From Pseudomonas sp. ANT_H4 (GTDB lineage Bacteria; Pseudomonadota; Gammaproteobacteria; Pseudomonadales; Pseudomonadaceae): a stretch of 64,000 bases of DNA. Below the pieces are notes generated by a model. It was not told the DNA's origin, made no database searches, and saw nothing but the letters and a program-made list of their open reading frames with translations. Location: NCBI RefSeq assembly GCF_008369295.1, contig NZ_VOBG01000014.1, positions 1 to 64,000 on the forward strand. Reading direction: 5' to 3'. Below, piece after piece: positions 53,639-60,992 of the stretch. The translations under genes and the position numbers were made by a program. The stretch's first letter is position 1. The number at the start of each line of letters is the position of its first letter.

Positions 53639-54433
53639 ATGACTATTTCTGTATTCCGTCGCACGTTACTGGTTGGCACATTGGGGCTGGCCCTAGGGGC
53701 TGGGTTGCTGGGCCAGGCGGTTGCTGGCGAGCAGTTGGACAACATCAAGAAGGCCGGTGTGATCAAGGTCGGCCTGGAAGGCACCTACCCACCGTTCAGC
53801 TTCGTCGATGAAAGCGGCAAGCTCACGGGTTTTGAGGCCGAGTTCTCCCAAGCCCTCGCCAAGGAGCTGGGGGTCGAGGTCAAGTTACAAGCCACCCCAT
53901 GGGACGGCATCCTCGCAGCGCTGGAATCCAAGCGCCTGGACGCAGTAATCAACCAGGTGACCATCTCTGAAGAGCGCAAGAAGAAGTACGACTTCTCCGA
54001 GCCCTACACCGTTTCCGGTATTCAAGCGCTGACCCTGAAAAAGAATGAAGGCACCATCAAGACCGTTGCCGACCTGGCTGGCAAGAAAGTCGGTGTAGGC
54101 CTGGGGACCAACTACGAGCAATGGCTCAAGGACAACGCGCCGAAAGCCATCATCAAGACCTATAACGATGATCCGACTAAATACCAGGACCTGCGTATCG
54201 GTCGTATCGACGCGATTCTGGTAGACCGTCTGGCCGCTCTTGAACTGTCGAAAAAAGCCCCGGACACCGCCGCCGCTGGCGAACCCTTCTCTCGCCAGGA
54301 AGCCGGCGTAGCCCTGCGCAAAGGCGAACCTGAATTGCTCGCCGCCGTTAACAAGGCCATCGACAAACTGCGCGCTGACGGCACCTTGAAAAAGCTGTCC
54401 GAGAAATACTTCAACGCTGACGTCACTCAATAA
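53639..54433 (+). CDS. tcyJ: Cystine ABC transporter, substrate-binding protein
   Basis: Periplasmic cystine receptor. It has 264 residues from ATG 53639; the frame upstream to 53549 lacks a signal sequence. The signal peptide is RRTLLVGTLGLALGAGLLGQ with cleavage near AVA-G. IKKAGVIKVGLEGTYPPFSFVD and KYDFSEPYTVSGIQAL are typical of FliY. The tcyL start overlaps its stop by one base. Confidence 0.92.
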   Translation: MTISVFRRTLLVGTLGLALGAGLLGQAVAGEQLDNIKKAGVIKVGLEGTYPPFSFVDESGKLTGFEAEFSQALAKELGVEVKLQATPWDGILAALESKRLDAVINQVTISEERKKKYDFSEPYTVSGIQALTLKKNEGTIKTVADLAGKKVGVGLGTNYEQWLKDNAPKAIIKTYNDDPTKYQDLRIGRIDAILVDRLAALELSKKAPDTAAAGEPFSRQEAGVALRKGEPELLAAVNKAIDKLRADGTLKKLSEKYFNADVTQ

Positions 54434-55098
54434 TGGAAGCAGGTTTCCAACTCGCGCTGGACTCCGCGCCCTTTCTGCTCAAGGGCGCGTACTACACGGT
54501 GATTCTTAGCCTGGGCGGGATGTTTTTTGGCTCCCTGCTGGGGTTCGCCCTGGCCTTGATGCGCCTGTCGCGCTTCAAGCTACTGAGCTGGATCGCCCGG
54601 GTCTATGTGTCGTTCTTTCGCGGCACGCCGCTGCTGGTGCAGCTGTTCCTGATCTATTACGGCTTACCGCAAGTGGGCATCGAGCTGGACCCGATACCGG
54701 CGGCAATGATCGGCTTCTCGCTGAACATGGCCGCTTATGCCTGTGAAATCCTGCGTGCCGCGATCGGTTCCATCGAGCGTGGCCAGTGGGAAGCAGCAGC
54801 CAGTATCGGCATGACCCGCGCGCAGACCTTGCGTCGGGCCATCCTGCCGCAGGCCATGCGAACAGCCTTGCCGCCCCTGGGCAACAGCTTTATTTCGCTG
54901 GTCAAGGACACTGCCCTGGCCGCGACCATCCAGGTGCCCGAGCTGTTTCGCCAGGCGCAACTGGTCTCTGCACGCACCTTCGAAATTTTCACCATGTATC
55001 TGTCGGCCGCCTTGATCTACTGGGTACTCGCAAGTGTCCTGGCACACCTGCAGAATCGCCTGGAAGCACGGGTCAACCGGCATGACCTGGAGTCTTGA
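54433..55098 (+). CDS. tcyL: Cystine ABC transporter, permease
   Basis: A 221-residue polar-amino-acid-type permease with about five membrane helices. VSFFRGTPLLVQLFLIYYGLPQ and the EAA loop WEAAASIGMTRAQTLRRAILPQ are family signatures. It matches E. coli YecS and sits between receptor and ATPase genes with 1- and 3-base junctions. Confidence 0.92.
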   Translation: MEAGFQLALDSAPFLLKGAYYTVILSLGGMFFGSLLGFALALMRLSRFKLLSWIARVYVSFFRGTPLLVQLFLIYYGLPQVGIELDPIPAAMIGFSLNMAAYACEILRAAIGSIERGQWEAAASIGMTRAQTLRRAILPQAMRTALPPLGNSFISLVKDTALAATIQVPELFRQAQLVSARTFEIFTMYLSAALIYWVLASVLAHLQNRLEARVNRHDLES

Positions 55099-55101
55099 AG
55101 C

Positions 55102-55848
55102 ATGATCGTGGTTGAAAAACTGACCAAACAATTCAAGGGTCAGGTGGTGCTTGACGGTATCGACCTTGAGGTCAAGGAGGGCGAAGTCGTCGCCATCATC
55201 GGCCCCAGCGGTTCCGGCAAGACCACCTTCCTGCGCTGCCTGAATTTTCTCGAAGAACCCACCAGCGGCCGGATCAAGGTCGGGGATATCCAGATCGACG
55301 GCAGCCGCCCCCTCAACCAGCAACAGAGCCTGGTGCGGCGCCTGCGCCAGCACGTGGGCTTTGTGTTCCAGAACTTCAACCTGTTCCCTCACCGCACGGC
55401 GCTGGAAAACGTCATCGAAGGCCCGGTGGTGGTTAAGAAGATGCCACGGGCAGCCGCTGATGCCCTAGGTCGCAAGCTGATGGCCAGGGTTGGCCTGGCG
55501 GGCAAGGAAGACGCCTACCCTCGGCGCCTGTCCGGTGGCCAGCAGCAACGGGTAGCGATTGCCCGGGCCCTGGCGATGGAACCGGAAGTGATCCTGTTCG
55601 ACGAACCGACCTCGGCCCTGGACCCTGAGTTGGTGGGCGAAGTACTGGCGACCATTCGCAGCCTGGCCGAAGAAAAACGCACCATGGTCATCGTCACCCA
55701 CGAGATGAGCTTTGCTCGCGACGTGGCCAACCGGGTAATCTTTTTCGACAAGGGCGTAATCGTCGAGCAAGGCGAAGCCAAGGCACTGTTTGCCAACCCC
55801 AAGGAAGAGCGCACCCGGCAGTTTCTCAGCAAGTTTATCAATAACTAA
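55102..55848 (+). CDS. tcyN: Cystine ABC transporter, ATP-binding protein
   Basis: ATPase of 248 residues. Walker A is GPSGSGKTTFLRCLN, the Q loop FVFQNFNLFPHRTALENV, signature LSGGQQQRVAIARAL, Walker B VILFDEPTSALDPE and switch histidine VTHEMSFARD. It corresponds to E. coli YecC. It ends the tcyJLN unit; a GAAA-capped hairpin follows. Confidence 0.93.
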   Translation: MIVVEKLTKQFKGQVVLDGIDLEVKEGEVVAIIGPSGSGKTTFLRCLNFLEEPTSGRIKVGDIQIDGSRPLNQQQSLVRRLRQHVGFVFQNFNLFPHRTALENVIEGPVVVKKMPRAAADALGRKLMARVGLAGKEDAYPRRLSGGQQQRVAIARALAMEPEVILFDEPTSALDPELVGEVLATIRSLAEEKRTMVIVTHEMSFARDVANRVIFFDKGVIVEQGEAKALFANPKEERTRQFLSKFINN

Positions 55849-55884
55849 CCTGCGCCAATCCATTGTAAGAAACTTCGCTTTATA

Positions 55885-55904
55885 GAGTTGCCGAAAGGCA
55901 ACTC
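55885..55904. other. GNRA-capped hairpin after tcyN
   Basis: A perfect 8-bp stem gagttgcc/ggcaactc with a GAAA tetraloop lies 36 bases past tcyN. No T-run follows. It is likely a stable transcript end or processing barrier between the tcy and SfnB units. Confidence 0.5.
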
Positions 55905-56040
55905 ACCAGCCCTCTTATCTAACGCCCAGAGGACTGGATCCTATTCTGGCTCTTCATTAAATCGTTCCTTTCAGACTATGCCGCTCGCCTGCGCTTAACG
56001 TTCGGAGCGATTGCTGCTGTCTGCATCAAGGAGATTATTG

Positions 56041-56088
56041 ATGAAGCCCATTTCAACCCCCTCCATGCTGCCCGGGCTCGCCGTGTGA
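56041..56088 (+). CDS. Possible 15-residue leader peptide
   Basis: A short frame MKPISTPSMLPGLAV begins at ATG 56041, seven bases after a near-ideal AAGGAG (56028-56033), and ends at TGA 56086-56088. It lies 195 bases before the SfnB genes, downstream of the tcy hairpin. The ribosome binding site is better than that of most genes here. It has two methionines besides no cysteine. It may be a translated leader for the sulfur genes, or an accident. Confidence 0.35.
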   Translation: MKPISTPSMLPGLAV

Positions 56089-56128
56089 ACCGGGATGGCA
56101 GACCTTCTATGCATATTCCTAAAAGTTA

Positions 56129-56147
56129 GTTTATTTAAAAAATAAAC
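56129..56147. promoter_or_regulatory. AT-rich palindrome upstream of the SfnB genes
   Basis: The 19-mer gtttatttaaaaaataaac has perfect eight-base arms. It is nested in a larger imperfect inverted repeat (gcatattcctaa 56111-56122 with ttagggtatatgc 56152-56164). This nested layout is suggestive of a LysR-type site near a promoter. Confidence 0.45.
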
Positions 56148-56219
56148 ACGCTTAGGGTATATGCACCGGACCACCGGACATTCCTGATTTTTTTGTTTTT
56201 CAACGGATGTGAGGTAGGT

Positions 56220-56291
56220 ATGGTCAAAATCACCCCGGTGCGTAACGCCAGGGCATTGCGTGCAGCCATGGAGTGGCACACAGATGTCTAA
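56220..56291 (+). CDS. Possible 23-residue leader overlapping the first SfnB start
   Basis: ATG 56220 follows GAGGTAGGT closely. The frame encodes MVKITPVRNARALRAAMEWH plus TDV and stops at 56289-56291, eight bases inside the next gene. Ribosomes ending here could restart at ATG 56284, so translational coupling is possible. No relative is known to me. Confidence 0.35.
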   Translation: MVKITPVRNARALRAAMEWHTDV

Positions 56292-57525
56292 CTTGGCACA
56301 AGCTCCCCTCCAGAGTGATCTGGACATTGCCCCGCTGTTGTTGCCCACCAAGGTACTGCGCAACGACGCCGAGGCCCTCGACGCTGCACACGAGCTTGCC
56401 CAGGCTGCCCGCCTGCAAGCAGCACGGCGCGATCAACAACGCAAATTGCCCTGGGCCGAAATCGAGCAATTCACCCGCAGCGGCCTGGGCAGTATTTCTA
56501 TCCCCCGTGAATACGGCGGCCCGCAGGTGTCCTTTGTGACCCTGGCCGAAGTCTTCGCGATTATCAGTGCCGCAGATCCGGCCCTGGGGCAAATCCCGCA
56601 GAACCAATTCGGCATCCTGTACTTGCTGCAAGGCACCGCTAACGAGCGGCAGAAAAAACAATTGTTCCAGAGCGTGCTGGACGGCTGGCGCATTGGCAAC
56701 GGGGGCCCGGAGCGCGGTACCAAAAACACCCTGGACCTCAAGGCCCGGATCACCGCCGGGGGTGACGGGTTTGTCATCAGCGGCCAGAAGTTTTACTCCA
56801 CTGGTGCGCTGTACGCCCACTGGGTGGCGATCAAGGCATTGAATGATGACGGCCAGCAGGTCATGGCGTTTGTGCGCCGTGGCACCCCGGGGCTGCGTAT
56901 CGTCGACGACTGGTCGGGCTTCGGCCAGCGCACCACGGCCAGCGGCACGGTGTTGCTGAACAACGTGCCGGTGGACGCCGAACTGGTGGTAGACAACTGG
57001 AGGCTGGGGCAGACCCCGAACATTCAGGGCGCCGTGTCGCAATTGATCCAGGCGGCCATCGACGCCGGTATCGCCCGTGGTGCCCTCGACGACACCATCA
57101 GCTTCGTACGTGAACGCTCACGCCCGTGGATCGACGCCAAGGTCGAACGGGCCAGCGATGACCCTTACGTGATCGCCGACATCGGCAAACTGAAAATCGA
57201 ACTGCACGCCGCCGAAGCGCTGCTGCGTAAGGCCGGCCAGGTGTTGGACCAAGTCAGCGCTGCGCCGATCACCGCGCAATCTGCTGCCAGGGCTTCGATT
57301 GCCGTGGCCGAAGCCAAGGTGCTGACCACTGAAATTTCTTTATTGGCCAGCGAAAAGCTGTTCGAACTGGCCGGCAGCCGCGCCACCCTCGCCGAGTTCA
57401 ACCTCGACCGCCATTGGCGCAATGCACGGGTGCACACGCTGCACGACCCGGTGCGCTGGAAATACCACGCGGTAGGCGCTTATCACCTCAACGGCACCTT
57501 GCCGGCCCGACACTCCTGGATTTAA
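56284..57525 (+). CDS. SfnB-family sulfur acquisition oxidoreductase, first copy
   Basis: A 413-residue flavin enzyme with the acyl-CoA-dehydrogenase fold (DszC/SfnB group), expected to oxygenate an organosulfur compound with reduced flavin. It starts at ATG 56284 (MSNLAQAPLQSDL). Visible are LGSISIPREYGGPQVSFVTLAEV, GQIPQNQFGIL, SGQKFYSTGALYAHWVAIKAL, VDDWSGFGQRTTASG and the C-terminal RHWRNARVHTLHDPVRWKYH. The second copy follows after 42 bases. The substrate is not known; sulfones or other sulfonated compounds are likely. Confidence 0.88.
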   Translation: MSNLAQAPLQSDLDIAPLLLPTKVLRNDAEALDAAHELAQAARLQAARRDQQRKLPWAEIEQFTRSGLGSISIPREYGGPQVSFVTLAEVFAIISAADPALGQIPQNQFGILYLLQGTANERQKKQLFQSVLDGWRIGNGGPERGTKNTLDLKARITAGGDGFVISGQKFYSTGALYAHWVAIKALNDDGQQVMAFVRRGTPGLRIVDDWSGFGQRTTASGTVLLNNVPVDAELVVDNWRLGQTPNIQGAVSQLIQAAIDAGIARGALDDTISFVRERSRPWIDAKVERASDDPYVIADIGKLKIELHAAEALLRKAGQVLDQVSAAPITAQSAARASIAVAEAKVLTTEISLLASEKLFELAGSRATLAEFNLDRHWRNARVHTLHDPVRWKYHAVGAYHLNGTLPARHSWI

Positions 57526-57567
57526 CCGACCAGAACACTTTCTCGACCAAGCTTCTGGAGAACAAAA

Positions 57568-58761
57568 ATGACTTTCTCTCACCACGTCGCGGTCATCACC
57601 AGCGATGAACAAGCCCTTATTGTTGCCAGCGACCTGGCCGAAGACTTCCGTCGCGACAGCGCCCTGCGCGACCGCGAACGCCGCCTGCCCCTGGCTGAAC
57701 TGGACGTGTTTTCCCGCTCCGGCCTGTGGGGCATCCGCGTGCCCAAGGAGTACGGCGGTGCTGGCGTTTCCAACGTCACCCTGGCCAAGGTTACGGCGCT
57801 GATCGCCCAAGCCGACGCGTCCTTGGGGCAGATCCCGCAGAACCATTTCTATGCGTTGGAAGTATTACGGGTCAACGGCAACCCTGAGCAGCAAAAACGC
57901 TTGTATGCCGAAGTATTGGCCGGCCAGCGCTTCGGTAATGCCCTCGCGGAACTGGGCACCAAGACCGCCCATGACCGGGTGACAAAACTGACCCGCGACG
58001 GCGACGGCTACCGCATTACCGGCCGCAAGTTTTACTCAACCGGTGCCCTCTACGCCCAGCGTATTCCCACCTCCGTAGTGGACGAAAACGGCATCCAGCA
58101 ACTGGCCTTTGTCCCTAGCGACAGCCTGGGCTTGACGGTGATCGACGACTGGAGCGGCTTCGGCCAGCGCACCACCGGCAGTGGTTCGGTGGTATTCGAC
58201 AACGTATGGGTGGCCGCCGCCGATGTGATCCCGTTTCAAAGTGCCTTCGAACGCCCGACCCCGGTTGGCCCGCTGGCGCAGATCCTTCACGCTGCCATCG
58301 ACACTGGCATCGCCCGCGCCGCCTTCGAAGATGCCCTGCACTTCGTGCGCACCAAGACCCGGCCATGGATTGACTCCGGCAACGACAAGGCCACCGAAGA
58401 CCCGCTGACCCTGAAAAGCTTCGGCCACCTGAGCATTCGCCTGCACGCTACCGAAGCCCTGCTGGAGCGCGCGGGCGTTTTCCTCGACCGTGCCCAGGCC
58501 CAGACCAATGCCCAGACCGTCGCCGCCGCGTCCATTGCTGTCGCTGAAGTGCGCGCGCTGAGTACCGAGATTTCCCTCGCCGCCGGCAGCACCCTGTTTG
58601 AACTGGCCGGCAGCCAGGCGACCCTGGCCGAACATGGCCTGGACCGTCACTGGCGCAACGCCCGGGTGCACACCCTGCACGACCCGGTGCGCTGGAAGTA
58701 CCACGCGGTGGGTAACTATTACCTCAACGATGAAAACCCGCCGCTGCGGGGGACTATTTGA
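57568..58761 (+). CDS. SfnB-family sulfur acquisition oxidoreductase, second copy
   Basis: A 397-residue paralogue of the preceding protein. It shares GQIPQNHFYALEVL, GRKFYSTGALYAQ, IDDWSGFGQRTTGSG and RHWRNARVHTLHDPVRWKYH, but differs in the substrate-facing middle (RIPTSVVDENGIQQLAFVPS). It starts at ATG 57568 after GGAG. Its stop overlaps the start of the monooxygenase gene (ATGA), which ties it to that enzyme. Confidence 0.88.
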   Translation: MTFSHHVAVITSDEQALIVASDLAEDFRRDSALRDRERRLPLAELDVFSRSGLWGIRVPKEYGGAGVSNVTLAKVTALIAQADASLGQIPQNHFYALEVLRVNGNPEQQKRLYAEVLAGQRFGNALAELGTKTAHDRVTKLTRDGDGYRITGRKFYSTGALYAQRIPTSVVDENGIQQLAFVPSDSLGLTVIDDWSGFGQRTTGSGSVVFDNVWVAAADVIPFQSAFERPTPVGPLAQILHAAIDTGIARAAFEDALHFVRTKTRPWIDSGNDKATEDPLTLKSFGHLSIRLHATEALLERAGVFLDRAQAQTNAQTVAAASIAVAEVRALSTEISLAAGSTLFELAGSQATLAEHGLDRHWRNARVHTLHDPVRWKYHAVGNYYLNDENPPLRGTI

Positions 58762-60113
58762 TGAGCAAAAAGAAAATCCTGCTCAATGCCTTCAACATGA
58801 ACTGCATCGGGCACATCAACCACGGCCTGTGGACTCATCCGCGGGATACTTCGACCCAGTACAAGACGGTCGAATACTGGACCGAACTGGCGCAACTGCT
58901 GGAGCGCGGATTGTTCGATGGGCTGTTTATCGCCGATATCGTTGGTGTGTATGACGTCTACCAAGACTCGGTGGATGTGCCGCTCAAGGAGTCGATCCAA
59001 TTGCCGGTCAACGACCCGCTGCTGCTGGTCTCGGCCATGGCCGCCGTCACCAAAAACCTCGGCTTCGGCCTGACCGCCAACCTCACCTACGAGCCGCCGT
59101 ATCTGTTCGCCCGGCGCATGTCCACGCTCGATCACCTGAGCCGTGGCCGGGTGGGCTGGAACATTGTCACTGGCTACCTGGACAGCGCCGCCAAGGCCAT
59201 GGGCCTCACCGAGCAAGTCGAACATGACCGCCGCTACGACCAGGCCGACGAGTACCTGCAGGTGCTCTACAAACTCTGGGAAGGCAGTTGGGAAGACGGC
59301 GCGGTGCTCAACGATCCGCAAGCACGGGTCTACGCCCAGCCGGACAAAGTGCACAAGGTCGAGCACCACGGCGAGTTCTATCAGGTGGAGGGTTATCACC
59401 TTTGCGAGCCATCGCCGCAGCGTACGCCAGTGCTGTTCCAGGCCGGCAGTTCGGATCGCGGCCTGCTGTTCGCCGGGCGCCATGCCGAGTGCGTGTTTAT
59501 CAGCGGGCAGAACAAGGCGGCAACCAAGGTCCAGGTGGACAAGGTACGCGCCAGCGCCGTCGAGGCAGGACGCAACCCGGACGACATCAAGGTGTTCATG
59601 GGCCTGAACGTGATCGTCGGCGCCACTGAAGAACTGGCCTGGGCCAAGCACGCCGAGTACCTGAGCTACGCCAGCGCCGAAGCCGGTGTGGCGCATTTTT
59701 CCGCGTCCACGGCGATCGATTTTTCCCAATACGCACTGGATGAACCGATCCAGTACGTGAAAAGCAACGCCATCCAGTCGGCCACCAAAACCCTACAAAA
59801 CAATGACTGGACTCGGCGCAAGTTGCTGGAGCAACACGCCCTCGGTGGCCGCTACATCACCCTGGTGGGCTCGCCGGAGCAAGTGGCCGATGAGCTGGAA
59901 TCCTGGATCAGCGAAACCGGCCTGGATGGCTTCAACCTGACGCGTATTGTCACGCCGGAAAGCTATGTGGACTTTATCGATCTGGTGGTTCCCGAGTTGC
60001 AGCGACGCGGGTCGTACAAGACGGCTTACGAGCAGGGGACCCTTCGGGAAAAAGTCTTCCATGGTTCGGCTCATTTACCCGAGCAGCACACCGGGTCTAC
60101 CTACCGCAATTGA
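58761..60113 (+). CDS. NtaA/SnaA/DszA-family flavin monooxygenase
   Basis: A 450-residue luciferase-like (LLM) FMN-dependent monooxygenase from ATG 58761. Family features are KKILLNAFNMNCIGHINHGLW, ERGLFDGLFIADIVGVYD, TLDHLSRGRVGWNIVTGYLDSAA, PVLFQAGSSDRGLLFAGRHA and EYLQVLYKLWEGSWEDGA. Relatives attack sulfones, alkanesulfonates or aminocarboxylates using FMNH2 supplied by a separate reductase; none is next to it. The stop TGA lies in the palindrome that follows. Confidence 0.9.
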   Translation: MSKKKILLNAFNMNCIGHINHGLWTHPRDTSTQYKTVEYWTELAQLLERGLFDGLFIADIVGVYDVYQDSVDVPLKESIQLPVNDPLLLVSAMAAVTKNLGFGLTANLTYEPPYLFARRMSTLDHLSRGRVGWNIVTGYLDSAAKAMGLTEQVEHDRRYDQADEYLQVLYKLWEGSWEDGAVLNDPQARVYAQPDKVHKVEHHGEFYQVEGYHLCEPSPQRTPVLFQAGSSDRGLLFAGRHAECVFISGQNKAATKVQVDKVRASAVEAGRNPDDIKVFMGLNVIVGATEELAWAKHAEYLSYASAEAGVAHFSASTAIDFSQYALDEPIQYVKSNAIQSATKTLQNNDWTRRKLLEQHALGGRYITLVGSPEQVADELESWISETGLDGFNLTRIVTPESYVDFIDLVVPELQRRGSYKTAYEQGTLREKVFHGSAHLPEQHTGSTYRN

Positions 60114-60139
60114 TCGTTCCCACGCGCGAGGGAACGATC
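60112..60139. repeat. GATCGTTCCC palindrome, copy 3
   Basis: A 10-bp stem gatcgttccc/gggaacgatc with an eight-base loop overlaps the stop codon of the monooxygenase gene by two bases and lies 42 bases before metQ. It may lower readthrough or set relative message levels inside the unit. Confidence 0.7.
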
Positions 60140-60180
60140 TACATATTGCTCAACCAAATTTTTATGACTGGAAATCCATT

Positions 60181-60990
60181 ATGAAAAAAGCACTCCTCAC
60201 CCACCCAGTCAAAGCACTGGCGCTCGCCCTCGGCCTGTTCAGCGCGGCAGTATTCGCCACCGACGCACCGCTGAAAGTAGGCACCACCGCCGCCTTTGCC
60301 ATCCCCCTGGAAGCCGCCGTCGAAGAGGCTGGCAAACAGGGCCTGAAAGTCGAACTGGTGGAGTTCACCGACTGGATCGCGCCCAACGTCAGCCTGGCTG
60401 CCGGGGATATCGACGTGAATTACTTCCAGCACATCCCGTTCCTGGAAAACGCCAAGGCCGCCGCCGGTTTTGACCTGGTACCGTTCGCGCCGGGGATCAT
60501 CAACAACGTTGGCCTCTACTCGAAGAAATACAAAAGCTTCGATGAACTGCCGCAAGGCGCGACCGTGGCGATTGCCAATGACCCGATCAACAGCGGTCGG
60601 GGCCTGCAACTGCTGGCCAAGGCCGGCTTGATCACCCTCAAGCCGGGCGTGGGCTACAAGGCCACTGAAGAAGACATCATCGCCAACCCCAAGAAGCTGA
60701 AAGTCCTGCAGGTGGAAGCCGTGCAACTGGTGCGCGCTTATGACGACGCCGATTTGGTGCAGGGCTACCCGGCTTACATTCGCCTGGCCAAGACCTTCGA
60801 TGCCGAGTCCGCGCTGCTGTTCGACGGTCTCGACCACAAGGAGTATGTGATCCAGTTTGTGATTCAGCCGAAAAGCAAAACCGACCCGCGCCTGATCAAG
60901 TTCGTCGACATCTACCAACACTCGCCAGCCGTACGCGCCGCCCTGGATAAAGCCCATGGCAAGCTCTACCAAGCCGGCTGGGAAGGCTGA
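60181..60990 (+). CDS. metQ: MetQ/NlpA-family ABC transporter substrate-binding protein
   Basis: A 269-residue periplasmic receptor of the methionine type. The signal sequence KALALALGLFSAAVFA ends in a type I site (AVFAT-D); there is no cysteine lipobox, unlike E. coli MetQ. LKVGTTAAFAIPLEAAVEEA, DVNYFQHIPFLENA and VAIANDPINSGRGLQLLAKAG are family features. Given the SfnB and monooxygenase neighbours, the ligand may be another organosulfur compound rather than methionine. Confidence 0.85.
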   Translation: MKKALLTHPVKALALALGLFSAAVFATDAPLKVGTTAAFAIPLEAAVEEAGKQGLKVELVEFTDWIAPNVSLAAGDIDVNYFQHIPFLENAKAAAGFDLVPFAPGIINNVGLYSKKYKSFDELPQGATVAIANDPINSGRGLQLLAKAGLITLKPGVGYKATEEDIIANPKKLKVLQVEAVQLVRAYDDADLVQGYPAYIRLAKTFDAESALLFDGLDHKEYVIQFVIQPKSKTDPRLIKFVDIYQHSPAVRAALDKAHGKLYQAGWEG

Positions 60991-60992
60991 AC

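Noticed and set aside
56270..56300. Sigma-54 promoter (tggcacacagatgtct) before the SfnB gene
   Set aside because: The GG and GC elements are not spaced correctly, and the sequence overlaps the start codon.
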